From CAYSPG01 sp964432885 (GTDB taxonomy: Bacteria > Bacteroidota > Bacteroidia > AKYH767-A > OLB10), in NCBI GenBank assembly GCA_964432885.1, contig CAYSPG010000002.1, positions 62,001 through 126,000 on the forward strand: 64,000 bases of DNA, in the 5' to 3' direction. Both the position numbers and the translations under genes were made by a program. Under the pieces are notes generated by a model that worked only from the letters and a program-made list of their open reading frames with translations, had not been told where the DNA came from and did no database searches. Of this stretch, positions 17,601-25,140 are shown piece by piece; the first letter of the stretch is position 1; every line of letters starts with the position of its first letter.

Positions 17601-20600
17601 TAACAAGTTCTGGTGTTGGTGCTGCAAAAGTGTAAAGCGCTGCATTGGCATCGGCAAAACCACTTCCTGTAATAAAATCAAAACCAGCAGCGCCCATATC
17701 AACCGATGTGCTTTGCAAAACGGTACGCACTTGCGTTGGAGTCATTGCCTGATTATAAAATTTTTGTTTGCCTTCAAGCAACAATGCGGCAGCACCTGCA
17801 AGGTGAGGCGCAGCGGCTGATGTCCCAAAAAAGTTAGGAAACAAATCGGCATCAATATTTACACCACCCATGTTAACGGTTGTGTTTACACCATTTGGTC
17901 CGCACAAGTCGGGCTTGTTGCGTGTAACGCCATTAACAGGAGTTCCGCCTGTTGATGAGAAGGATGCAACTGTTGGAGGATTAACTCCAAATGCAGGAGT
18001 ATTGGTATATAATACAGCGCCTACAGCCATAGCACCGGCAGCGTTTGCTTGTCCAACAAGAGTTGATGTACCTGCGTTGTATTCATCAATAATACCTTCA
18101 CCTTTAAAAATTATATATTTTACAAGTGGAGTGCCAGTTCCTGATGCACGTGTAATTAAAACGCTTGCATTTTGAGGTACACTTCCGCCAACGGTAAACG
18201 GTAATACTTCGAGCGGGTCGCCACCAATATTATTCCTATTAAAACCAAACAGGGTAATTCCGTTATCAGCAGTTAAATAAAAATCCATGTCGTTGGCAGT
18301 ACCGGTTGCGCTTTGTCCTTGCGAATAAATTTCATCCTGCCATTGCATTACCATTACATAATTGCCAGGAGGCAATGTTAAACTTTGAAAAATATCACCA
18401 CCACCAAAATTGTGCGCACTGCCTGTAATACCATTGGGAGCGGCAACAGGATTAAATACGGCACTATACGATTTGTTTCCAAAATTTCCGGCTGCCGAAA
18501 AATAACTTACTCCTTGCGCAGCTACATTATCAACAGCCTGCGCAATAATACCATCCTGAAAAAATGGTTCGGTAATAAATGTAATATCATCAACAATTAC
18601 ATCGCAATTGTTTTGGGCAAGTGTGTTAATTCCCTGTGCCATGTTTCCTGCGCTTATAAATCCGGTATGAAATGCAAGGTCGGCTTTGGGGGCAATATCG
18701 TGTACAATTTGCAACATAGCTCGTCCCTCATCTGTTTGTACACCAAAAGGATATTCTTTAAGAACCTGCACGGGATTGGTTCCGTTTGCTCCGGGCAAAT
18801 CACCATTGGCAACATCTGTTGCTGCAGGATTTCCAATGATGGTATTATAACTATTTGAAATAACACCCACTTTTACTCCTTGCCCGTTCAAATTAAAACC
18901 TGAACGTGCAATATCAGATTTCAGAGAAACATCACCGGCACTTGTTGTTACACCTGCATTTGATACTGGTGGGAATAACGGGCGCACATAATCAATGTAC
19001 TGAACAATTGGAAGACTATCTAATTTCTTAAGATGATTAACAGGATATTTTCCTGAGATAAATAAAGTAGGATTTCCGTTATCAATTAAATCGGTAATGC
19101 CATAAGCAGTAGTTTGCAGCATTGAGAGCAGTGTATTGTATTGCCCTGCAAGAGAAATTACTTCAATGTAAACACTGTCTTCTTCAATCTGATAAATATT
19201 GTCAAGTGTATCGCTTACTGATGGGTTAAAATTATAATAGAGCGATGTTAACTCAGAGCCAATAACAGCACTCACTTTTCCGCTTGGGTCTGGTGGGTAG
19301 TATGGGAAGATACATGGTCCCTGAAAAATTTGAGCCACATCAGTAGCTGTGCAACCATTAGCAGGATTGGTAACAGTGAGTGTATATAATCCTACAGCAT
19401 TTACTGTTGGGTTTGCAATGTTTGAAGCAGAGGAAATGTTTCCTCCAGCACTTGGTGTCCAGCTAAATGTTGCACCGGGTGTAGTTGACGAACCATTTAA
19501 TTGCCGGGTTAGGAAAGCGCACGAAATAACATTATCGGCCCCTGCATTTGCATTGGGTACAGAATTATTTACGGTAACTAAGGCAGTATCTTTTGCTGTA
19601 CAACCACCGCTTGAAGTGGTAACGGTAAGAATATAAGTTCCTGCGGAAGTTGCGGTAGGATTTGCAATATTGGTAGCGCCTGAAATGTTTCCTCCGTTAA
19701 TAGCTGCCCAACTGTAAGACACACCTGATGTTGTTGATGAGCCGTTTAGTTGAACGGTAGTTGCTGAACATGTAATTACCTTATCAGTACCTGCATTTGC
19801 ATTAGGAGTTGTGCAAGAAATGTAGGGAGCGTACACAACTGTTGTATTACTTCCAAGATTTACCTGTGTACCACTATAAAGTGCACCGGTAATTGTAGGC
19901 ACACAGCCTGAACCGCCACCAGTATGAATACCTGCATAAGGAGCCCACACCGTGCCGCTAAAGTTTGATGTACCATTATCCATATCAAACGCATACGAAC
20001 CCCATGAGCATGTTGAACCATTGCCATGTATTTCCATAAAAACTCTTGAAGCGCTTCCTCCATTTAAAAATGTAGTGGTGTGTTTATCTAAATCAACATT
20101 GCCATGCACGTAAATAATTATGTTGCCGGTTGCAGCATTATTGAAATTATATTTGAAAGAGTTATATCCGCCACCTGAATTGTTTATTGATTTAAAAGTA
20201 TAAACACCGGGGCCGTTAAACGTTACTGTTTTATTTCCCGTTAAGGCCATATCCTTATAAGCACCCGGGCTAATTGTTGTATTACCTGTAATATTTGTAG
20301 TACCATAGGCAGGAAAAGTTGTGATAGCCGGCATGGCAGGAAGTGTTGGCAGCGTTGGCGTGCCTGTTAAATTACCTCCACCGGGAGTAGGGCCTGTATA
20401 TGTTGTTCCAGTCGGATGTTTTACATACCCTGTAACTGTTCCACCACCAACGGTTGAGTTTCCGTTTACATCTATATTGCCACTAATGTTTGCGCTTGTG
20501 CCAATGGAAACAATGGTTCCTGTAGCTGAAGCTGAGTTTGCTGCAGTAATATTTCCGCCAACGGAATTGTTGTTACTTAACACAATGGTGCGCCCGCTGT

Positions 20601-20904
20601 GAATGCTGCCCGAAAAGGTTGCCGAGCCGGTAGTCTTTACAAGATTGTAGCTTCCGGTGCGTCCGCCCTGAATATTTCCTGGCGAAGCTATTTGTACAGC
20701 GCAGCCCGGTGTGGGTGGTGCTGTTTGCCCGCTGCCTGTTGGGCAACTGCCATCGCCACCAAAAACGGCATAGTCGCTAATTTGGGATTGGGCGCTTGCA
20801 TTATTAATAGAAACTAAACAATGACACAAAACAAGGAAAGTAGCCAACAATATTGTTTTTCCTGTTGTGGCCAACATGCTACTAGTTGCTTTTACTGAAT
20901 TCAT
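14632..20904 (-). CDS. Giant secreted S8-like protease/adhesin with MBG, QRGLVN and SprB repeats, T9SS cargo
   Basis: 2090 residues. Order: signal peptide (1-38); a Gly/Ser/Thr-rich N-terminal beta region (about 45-365); two tandem Ig/PKD-like repeats starting with PNANAG (about 368-540); a subtilisin-fold (S8/S53) domain (about 670-1080) with oxyanion Asn807 (SAAGN) and nucleophile Ser1029 (GTSAAAPHLAG); MBG-type domains (about 1188-1540) interrupted by seven QRGLVN peptides (1349-1445); three SprB-type repeats with PTQPNCFGQTG-like starts (about 1608-1825); further Ig-like domains; and a type A T9SS sorting domain (about 2010-2090, VYPNPSLGQ). The Asp and His of the usual S8 triad are replaced by Asn684 and Glu726. 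It is probably a cell-surface or released adhesin with protease-like domain; whether it cleaves is uncertain. Confidence 0.88.
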   Translation of the reverse strand: MNSVKATSSMLATTGKTILLATFLVLCHCLVSINNASAQSQISDYAVFGGDGSCPTGSGQTAPPTPGCAVQIASPGNIQGGRTGSYNLVKTTGSATFSGSIHSGRTIVLSNNNSVGGNITAANSASATGTIVSIGTSANISGNIDVNGNSTVGGGTVTGYVKHPTGTTYTGPTPGGGNLTGTPTLPTLPAMPAITTFPAYGTTNITGNTTISPGAYKDMALTGNKTVTFNGPGVYTFKSINNSGGGYNSFKYNFNNAATGNIIIYVHGNVDLDKHTTTFLNGGSASRVFMEIHGNGSTCSWGSYAFDMDNGTSNFSGTVWAPYAGIHTGGGSGCVPTITGALYSGTQVNLGSNTTVVYAPYISCTTPNANAGTDKVITCSATTVQLNGSSTTSGVSYSWAAINGGNISGATNIANPTATSAGTYILTVTTSSGGCTAKDTALVTVNNSVPNANAGADNVISCAFLTRQLNGSSTTPGATFSWTPSAGGNISSASNIANPTVNAVGLYTLTVTNPANGCTATDVAQIFQGPCIFPYYPPDPSGKVSAVIGSELTSLYYNFNPSVSDTLDNIYQIEEDSVYIEVISLAGQYNTLLSMLQTTAYGITDLIDNGNPTLFISGKYPVNHLKKLDSLPIVQYIDYVRPLFPPVSNAGVTTSAGDVSLKSDIARSGFNLNGQGVKVGVISNSYNTIIGNPAATDVANGDLPGANGTNPVQVLKEYPFGVQTDEGRAMLQIVHDIAPKADLAFHTGFISAGNMAQGINTLAQNNCDVIVDDITFITEPFFQDGIIAQAVDNVAAQGVSYFSAAGNFGNKSYSAVFNPVAAPNGITGSAHNFGGGDIFQSLTLPPGNYVMVMQWQDEIYSQGQSATGTANDMDFYLTADNGITLFGFNRNNIGGDPLEVLPFTVGGSVPQNASVLITRASGTGTPLVKYIIFKGEGIIDEYNAGTSTLVGQANAAGAMAVGAVLYTNTPAFGVNPPTVASFSSTGGTPVNGVTRNKPDLCGPNGVNTTVNMGGVNIDADLFPNFFGTSAAAPHLAGAAALLLEGKQKFYNQAMTPTQVRTVLQSTSVDMGAAGFDFITGSGFADANAALYTFAAPTPELVTITYDTTTTPGLVTIFLTVNGNFLTTQSVVIFRNDTLPTTFINGSQLSVTIPPFFGNPPIYIYTPPITPNNNDGGNSDTLYFFSPIKKNVVITAENKTKKYGEALPTFTSVVTVDGQDPSAFGLTLADLGLSTITYSTPATSTSNAGIYFIHPDANVSDVGLQELYTYTFNDGLLSINKMPLTITAANATYTYGDIIDGLELDMNYAYDQTNIAPAEQAAFLSALQSAHTAQLVEEVGLIDDQTLVNQRGLVNSDLTNLTFIVSQRGLVNQRGLVNQRGLVNNVPVYDTTKIVDVALAALFGYQDDSLNATLFSAGPLANQRGLVNQRGLVNGTATVNQRGLVNGSTVVNSTSSAGGADIAVIVDEDDYNAPVNDTLYNFYSLNLITGTNAGTHFIVPGAFLTNNFDITYVAGTLTINPDTLFVTANNQSPLCNSLPLFSSTISGFNYQDNTASVIASGPTYAVMNGNQTVSGTPAGGVYQIVPGGVTLIPPPNYFIQYANGVFTQPALLTLTATPTQPNCFGQTGSVVLTGSGGTGVLSYSGAATSGLGAGTYNYIVTDGNGCTATTSATISAAPSQLVITATPTQPNCYGQTGSVARIATGGTPVYTYNATAITNLGAGTYTYTVTDSKGCTATTSATIVVPTQLSGTTSTTPATCNQANGSATVTPSGGTPAFTYLWTPGNLTSQTISNKAAGSYSVKITDSKGCTKTLSATIGTANIAAPGAISGSINNLCNAAGKVYTIAAVPGATSYSWVVPSGSSITSNSGTSITVCYGSSFTTTGIVKVKANCACNSSAYTTLDVSSAPPQPGTITGSASVCKTQTAVPYSISSVTGASSYKWTITGGATFNGSTTSASSSVKYTTATTSSATLSVVAKNSCSSSVASTLAVAVSLSCRVTEKGEITSDKILVYPNPSLGQLHVKFNALENESFEFKVMDVLGKAQLCSKYQSQEGENVSEIDLEKLPPGIYFIRIEKQGTELQTKRFVKQ
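16570..16860 (-). repeat. Seven QRGLVN peptide repeats inside an MBG-like domain
   Basis: Seven copies of the hexapeptide QRGLVN (one isolated, then three and three in tandem as heptads NQRGLVN) lie at residues 1349-1445 of the giant protein. Between copies every codon position varies (Gln CAA/CAG, Arg CGA/CGT/CGC/AGA, Gly GGA/GGC/GGT, Leu TTG/CTT/CTG, Val GTA/GTT, Asn AAC/AAT) yet all six amino acids are identical, so the peptide and not the DNA is conserved. Confidence 0.95.
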
Positions 20905-21252
20905 TTTGATTTGATTTATAGTTGTAGTTATAATTATATTTAAGAGTTGTCTATTTTGAATTTACACCAATAATTAATCGCAAGCAAAAACATTCGAAAT
21001 GGCATTGCAAATAAGAAGCAATAAGGAAAGGTTAAATGGCTTGCGGAAAAAGGATGAGCAAATGTATATAAATGTATTAAACAAACAAGACATGTTGCAA
21101 TTTGGTTATTGGTTAGGGGTTCAATTTGCTAACGTACGTATAATACCTATAGCAAACAAGAATTAATTTGGCCGATGAATGATATTTAATGGTAAAGGAT
21201 AAGAATTATATAACACTAAACAGTAAGCCGGTTTACTATAAACTATTTTATA
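20905..21252. other. Divergent spacer, no recognised gene
   Basis: About 350 nt between the giant protein gene (leftward) and the small lipoprotein gene (rightward). It must hold both promoters; only the rightward -7 box at 21253 is clear. One open frame of 55 codons (20999-21166, plus strand, ATG to TAA) is present but has no recognisable features, and I do not call it a gene. Confidence 0.5.
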
Positions 21253-21260
21253 TAGCTTTG
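21253..21260 (+). promoter_or_regulatory. -7 box of the helical lipoprotein gene
   Basis: TAGCTTTG matches TAnnTTTG, 26 nt before the ATG at 21287. Because the alternative GTG start at 21260 overlaps this box, the ATG at 21287 is preferred. Confidence 0.55.
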
Positions 21261-21286
21261 TGCCAACAAAACAACTCATACATCAA

Positions 21287-21691
21287 ATGAAAAAAAATCT
21301 ATTACTACTTGCCGCCACCGGAATGTTTATCATTAGTGCATGCGGCCCAAGCGAAGAAGAAAAGGCTGCTGCCGAAAAAGCAAAACAAGACAGCATTGCC
21401 GCAGTTGAAAAAGCCATTGCTGACAGCATGGCTGCCGCTGCCCAGCAACAAGCCATGCAAGACAGCATGAATGCAGCCATGGAAAAAATGCGCCAGGACA
21501 GTATAGCTATGGCCGACTCGCTTGCTGCTTTAAAAGACAAAGTGAAAAAAGGAGCGGTGAAGCCGAAGAAAAAAGAAGAGCCGAAAAAAGAAGGTTCGTT
21601 GAAAGATAAACTTGGGGTTGATAATAACCAATCAGGTAAGCCGGGCGAAGGTAGCGGTGGTAAATTAAAAGATAAATTAAAAGGGAAATAA
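21287..21691 (+). CDS. Small helical lipoprotein, Lys/Ala/Asp-Ser rich
   Basis: 134 residues from the ATG at 21287. A lipoprotein signal (MKKNLLLLAATGMFIISAC) gives lipidation at Cys19. The mature part (about 25-85) is a low-complexity amphipathic helix made of Ala, Glu, Lys, Gln and Met with the dipeptide Asp-Ser recurring every 11-13 residues (QDSIA, ADSMA, QDSMN, QDSIA, then ADSLA after 6). The tail is a Lys/Pro/Gly-rich, probably disordered stretch (KPKKKEEPKKEG). It could be a periplasmic coiled-coil or an outer-membrane-to-peptidoglycan spacer; no family is recognised. Single gene with its own promoter and terminator. Confidence 0.75.
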   Translation: MKKNLLLLAATGMFIISACGPSEEEKAAAEKAKQDSIAAVEKAIADSMAAAAQQQAMQDSMNAAMEKMRQDSIAMADSLAALKDKVKKGAVKPKKKEEPKKEGSLKDKLGVDNNQSGKPGEGSGGKLKDKLKGK

Positions 21692-21707
21692 CTCTTTTGT
21701 TATAAAT

Positions 21708-21746
21708 AAAAGGCCGTTGCAATAGGTATTATTGCAACGGCCTTTT
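21708..21746 (+). terminator. Strong rho-independent terminator
   Basis: A perfect 17-bp stem (21708-21724 with 21730-21746) with the core AGGCCGTTGCAATA, a 5-nt loop and a following T-rich tract, 17 nt after the stop at 21691. Confidence 0.9.
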
Positions 21747-21778
21747 TATTATTATTTTCATTCCTTAATACAATAAAA

Positions 21779-21802
21779 AAAGCTGCCCTTTTAAGCAGCT
21801 TT
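21779..21802 (-). terminator. Terminator of the EGF-like lipoprotein gene
   Basis: An 8-bp stem AAAGCTGC/GCAGCTTT with loop CCTTTTAA; on the minus strand it is followed by seven T. It lies 24 nt past the stop at 21826. Confidence 0.8.
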
Positions 21803-21825
21803 CTTTATTATTTATAAACGTTGCT

Positions 21826-22347
21826 TTATTTAGTAGCAGTAAATGAATACACACAAGTTTCTGGAATACTTGAGTCAAATTCACTAAGAGATACAGTAAG
21901 TGTATTGCTTGTAACCGAACCAGTACCCGTGTAAACGTAACCTCCAATTGTTTGGTTATCTATCGTTAATGACGAACCATCAACAGTTGCAATTACAGTT
22001 AATGCACCACCAATGCTTATGGCAATTTTCTTTATGCCTCCTGAATTTGATGAAACAATAACAGAAGTACCAGCAGGAATTGAACTAGATCCGCTTACTC
22101 CACAAACAATGGTTCCGGTAGCAACCGAGTAGCTTCCTAAAAACTGAGCTCTTTCCTCAGTTTCGCAGTTTGAACCAATATATCCGTCATCACATGCGCA
22201 ATCGCCATCATTACATGTACCGTTTCCACTGCATGTTACATCTTCACAAGGATCTGGATCGTCTTTTTTGCATGATTGAACTCCAAATGCAAGCGCCACT
22301 ATAAGTGCTGCGCTAGCCAATACGTTAAATAAGTTTTGCTTTTTCAT
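21826..22347 (-). CDS. EGF-like lipoprotein, copy A
   Basis: 173 residues from the ATG at 22347 (MKKQNLFNVL); a longer in-frame start ten codons upstream would put ten residues before the signal peptide and is unlikely. The signal peptide ends at a lipidated Cys in FGVQSCKK, followed by an Asp-rich linker and one EGF-like module with six cysteines (CEDVTC, GTCNDGDCACDDGYIGSNC). The rest (about 70-173) is a beta-rich domain of Gly, Ser, Thr and Val with two more cysteines, ending ETCVYSFTATK. It is a paralogue of the next gene and probably displayed on the outer membrane. The EGF module suggests protein-protein contact; no function is known. Confidence 0.75.
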   Translation of the reverse strand: MKKQNLFNVLASAALIVALAFGVQSCKKDDPDPCEDVTCSGNGTCNDGDCACDDGYIGSNCETEERAQFLGSYSVATGTIVCGVSGSSSIPAGTSVIVSSNSGGIKKIAISIGGALTVIATVDGSSLTIDNQTIGGYVYTGTGSVTSNTLTVSLSEFDSSIPETCVYSFTATK

Positions 22348-22386
22348 TTTTTGTTTTGTTTTAAATGTTTGCGGCAAATATAAAAA

Positions 22387-22421
22387 AGTTTAAAGTTTGT
22401 GGTTTGTGGTTTGAAGTTTTT
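22387..22421. repeat. 7-bp-periodic degenerate spacer element
   Basis: Five consecutive 7-mers of the form RGTTTNN (AGTTTAA, AGTTTGT, GGTTTGT, GGTTTGA, AGTTTTT). A similar element lies at 25015-25049. Confidence 0.7.
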
Positions 22422-22443
22422 TCTTATTAATAATAATGGTAGC

Positions 22444-22953
22444 TTATTGTTTTACAAATGCGCTTGCCGGGCAGGTTTCGGAGCCGGCTCCACCGGCCAT
22501 GGTGTAATTAAGTGTTAGCGTGGTGCCGCTTAATGTGCCGCTGCCGCTAATGGTTGCAAAGCTAAATGGCTGTGATGGAATTATCAGGTTGTTACCGCTT
22601 ACGCCTGCCGTTACCGGGTTGGGTATGTGAAACAGGCCTGTAATTTCAACCGAGTCGATACCGCTATTGCCACCGGCCGTTATGGTTATGGTATATGTTC
22701 CGGGAAAAACAGTGGTGCAGGCTTCGTTGCTTACCTGCCAGTTTCCATAATATTTTGAGCGTGCTTCGGTGCCGCAGTCTAAACCTTCGTAGCCAGCGGG
22801 GCAAAGGCAAGCGCCATTATCGCAAGTACCTCCATTAAGGCAGGTTACGCCATCGCATGGATCAATTACCTCCTCGTTATCCTTATCTTTTTTACATCCT
22901 GTAATACCCAATAGCAATGCTGTGGTTGCCAGTAGGGTTAGTTTTTTTATCAT
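22444..22953 (-). CDS. EGF-like lipoprotein, copy B
   Basis: 169 residues. Lipoprotein signal MIKKLTLLATTALLLGITGC, then KKDKDNEE and an EGF-like module (CDGVTCLNGGTC, GACLCPAGYEGLDC). The C-terminal region (about 70-169) is beta-rich and ends ETCPASAFVKQ, matching the ETC...F..K ending of copy A. The two genes lie head-to-tail 96 nt apart and arose by duplication; sequence divergence outside the cysteine framework is large. Upstream, the start codon is 207 nt from the divergent membrane protein gene at 23161. Confidence 0.75.
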   Translation of the reverse strand: MIKKLTLLATTALLLGITGCKKDKDNEEVIDPCDGVTCLNGGTCDNGACLCPAGYEGLDCGTEARSKYYGNWQVSNEACTTVFPGTYTITITAGGNSGIDSVEITGLFHIPNPVTAGVSGNNLIIPSQPFSFATISGSGTLSGTTLTLNYTMAGGAGSETCPASAFVKQ

Positions 22954-23160
22954 ACTATATTATATAGCCTAATTTTATTGAGCAAATATAAAACTATAAC
23001 CAAAGTACCTATGGTACTGTAATCTTTCCATTTAATATGTTTGCAAAAAACAATAAGCAACAGGCAGTACACCACAAACCTTCCCCTAAAAAAAATGGGA
23101 TTTTGTAAAAACGTAACCAACTGCAAACGGTAAACAGAAAACCCTAAACTCTTTTTCATA

Positions 23161-23502
23161 ATGGATTTTAAAAAAATACGAGGTTACGAGAACATGCACA
23201 TAGTAATGTGGTTGCTAAAAGATACGTGCTGGGTAATGGACTGGCGCCTTGCGGGAATGATAATGGTGGTGCCAACGGTGCTGCTGGCATTTTTTATTAC
23301 CTGGAAAAGCCGCACCGAAAAATCGGAGTTGTTTCATAACCTGGCCGTATGTTCGTGGATTATGGCCAACAGCGTGTGGATGACTGGCGAGTTTTTTTAC
23401 AATGACACCACGCGCCCGATTGCAGCGGTGTTTTTTGCGCTGGGTTTTGTTTTTATACTGTGGTATTATGTGGGTTTTGTTTTAAACAAAAAGAGGATAT
23501 AG
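23161..23502 (+). CDS. Small three-helix membrane protein
   Basis: 113 residues, starting MDFKKIRGYENMHIV. Three membrane helices are seen (about 31-49, 61-80, 87-109), the last followed by a basic end (NKKRI). The helices are rich in Trp and Met. No family is recognised. It is 126 nt upstream of gdhA on the same strand and could share its transcript. Confidence 0.6.
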   Translation: MDFKKIRGYENMHIVMWLLKDTCWVMDWRLAGMIMVVPTVLLAFFITWKSRTEKSELFHNLAVCSWIMANSVWMTGEFFYNDTTRPIAAVFFALGFVFILWYYVGFVLNKKRI

Positions 23503-23628
23503 CCGCTGGCAGCGCTTTTTTTGCTTTTCAGCGATATAGTTTACCGTTAATCTTGGTTTTGATACCCAAAGTTCATTTAAACAAACTGTAAACTTTTTGC
23601 CTATTTTCACCCCACAAACAAAAACTAT

Positions 23629-24975
23629 ATGAGCAAGTACCAAAAACTTATTGACGAATTTATGCTGCTGGTAAAAAAGAAAAACCCGGGCGAAACCGAG
23701 TTTCATCAGGCAGTGCTTGAAGTAGCCGAAAGCATTATTCCGTTTATGGAAGAAAACAAAAAGTACAAGGTTGCCAAAATACTTGAGCGCATTGCCGAGC
23801 CTGAGCGTGTGGTAATGTTTAGAGTTCCATGGATTGATGATAATGGCGATTTTCAGCTTAACCGCGGATTTCGGATTCAGATGAGCAGCGCCATAGGGCC
23901 TTATAAGGGCGGGCTGCGTTTTCACCCATCGGTGTATTTGGGTATTTTAAAATTTTTGGCTTTTGAGCAGGTTTTTAAAAACTCGCTTACATCACTGCCC
24001 ATGGGCGGTGGCAAGGGCGGTAGTGATTTTGACCCCAAAGGAAAATCAGACAATGAAGTAATGCGTTTTTGCCAAAGTTTTATGACCGAACTGTATAAGC
24101 ACATTGGCCCCGATGTGGATGTGCCGGCAGGCGACATTGGCGTGGGCGGACGCGAAGTGGGCTTTTTATTTGGACAATACAAGCGCCTGAGCAACGAGTT
24201 TTCAGGAGTGCTTACCGGCAAGGGCCTGCAATATGGCGGCAGCTTGATACGGCCCGAAGCAACAGGCTACGGCTGTGTTTATTTTGTACAGGAAATGCTT
24301 GGCACCCGCAGAGAGAGTATGAAAGGCCGCAAGGTGGTGATTAGCGGGTCGGGCAATGTGGCGCAGTACGCTGCCGAAAAAGTTATTCAGCTTGGCGGGC
24401 AGGTGCTTACCCTTAGCGACAGCGATGGATACATTTACGACAAGCGCGGCATTGACACCAAAAAGCTGGAGTACGTTATGCACCTTAAAAACGAAAAGCG
24501 CGGACGCATAAAGCAATGTGTAAAAGAATTTGGCTGCGAATACATAAAAGGCAAAACCCCTTGGGAAGTAACCTGCGATATTGCACTGCCCTGCGCCACA
24601 CAAAACGAACTGAATGGCGATGATGCGAAAAAACTAATTGCCAACGGCTGCATAGCTGTGGCCGAAGGCGCCAATATGCCCAGCACACCCGAAGCTGTTA
24701 CCGAATTTATAAAAGCCAAAATTTTATTTGCTCCGGGCAAGGCGTCAAATGCCGGAGGGGTGGCTGTAAGCGGACTGGAAATGAGCCAGAACTCATTGCG
24801 CCTGTCATGGACACGCGAAGAAGTTGACACCCGCCTGCAGGGCATTATGCACAGCATACACAACACCTGCATGAAATACGGAAACGAAAACGGATTTATT
24901 AACTATGTAAAGGGCGCTAATATTGGCGGCTTTGTTAAAGTAGCCGATGCCATGCTGGCACAGGGGCATGTGTAA
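23629..24975 (+). CDS. gdhA: NADP-type glutamate dehydrogenase
   Basis: 448 residues, the usual length for the hexameric NADP-dependent enzyme that makes glutamate from 2-oxoglutarate, ammonia and NADPH. The substrate-binding loop PMGGGKGGSDFDPKG is at 125-139 with Lys129, and PAGDIGVGGREVGFL follows with the second active-site region. The nucleotide-binding GSGNVAQYAAEK lies in the C-terminal Rossmann domain. A cytosolic nitrogen assimilation enzyme. No regulatory element is clear in the 126 nt upstream, which has only a near-consensus -7 box (CCTATTTTCA). Confidence 0.96.
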   Translation: MSKYQKLIDEFMLLVKKKNPGETEFHQAVLEVAESIIPFMEENKKYKVAKILERIAEPERVVMFRVPWIDDNGDFQLNRGFRIQMSSAIGPYKGGLRFHPSVYLGILKFLAFEQVFKNSLTSLPMGGGKGGSDFDPKGKSDNEVMRFCQSFMTELYKHIGPDVDVPAGDIGVGGREVGFLFGQYKRLSNEFSGVLTGKGLQYGGSLIRPEATGYGCVYFVQEMLGTRRESMKGRKVVISGSGNVAQYAAEKVIQLGGQVLTLSDSDGYIYDKRGIDTKKLEYVMHLKNEKRGRIKQCVKEFGCEYIKGKTPWEVTCDIALPCATQNELNGDDAKKLIANGCIAVAEGANMPSTPEAVTEFIKAKILFAPGKASNAGGVAVSGLEMSQNSLRLSWTREEVDTRLQGIMHSIHNTCMKYGNENGFINYVKGANIGGFVKVADAMLAQGHV

Positions 24976-25014
24976 GCGCGGTTTGTAGTTTGTCTATTAA
25001 GACTCCTTTGTAGA

Positions 25015-25049
25015 AGTTTGAAGTTTAAGGTTTGAAGTCTGTGGTTAGT
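25015..25049. repeat. 7-bp-periodic degenerate spacer element
   Basis: Five consecutive 7-mers AGTTTGA, AGTTTAA, GGTTTGA, AGTCTGT, GGTTAGT between gdhA and the next gene; same style as 22387-22421. Confidence 0.7.
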
Positions 25050-25140
25050 TCAAGCACACTCCCTTGCCTATGTTAGTTTCGCGGGGCTGCTGTATAAAAA
25101 GCGTTACGTATTCATCTAGAATATTACCAACCTGTTTAGC

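Noticed and set aside
15524..19636. Many plus- and minus-strand frames inside the giant protein gene
   Set aside because: Overlaps of a single long frame with repetitive Thr/Ser codons; none has independent support.
22950..23159. 69-codon minus-strand frame (MKKSLGFSVYRLQ...) between the EGF lipoprotein and the membrane protein gene
   Set aside because: Overlaps the start codon of the lipoprotein gene, occupies the likely promoter region of two divergent genes, and has no recognisable features.
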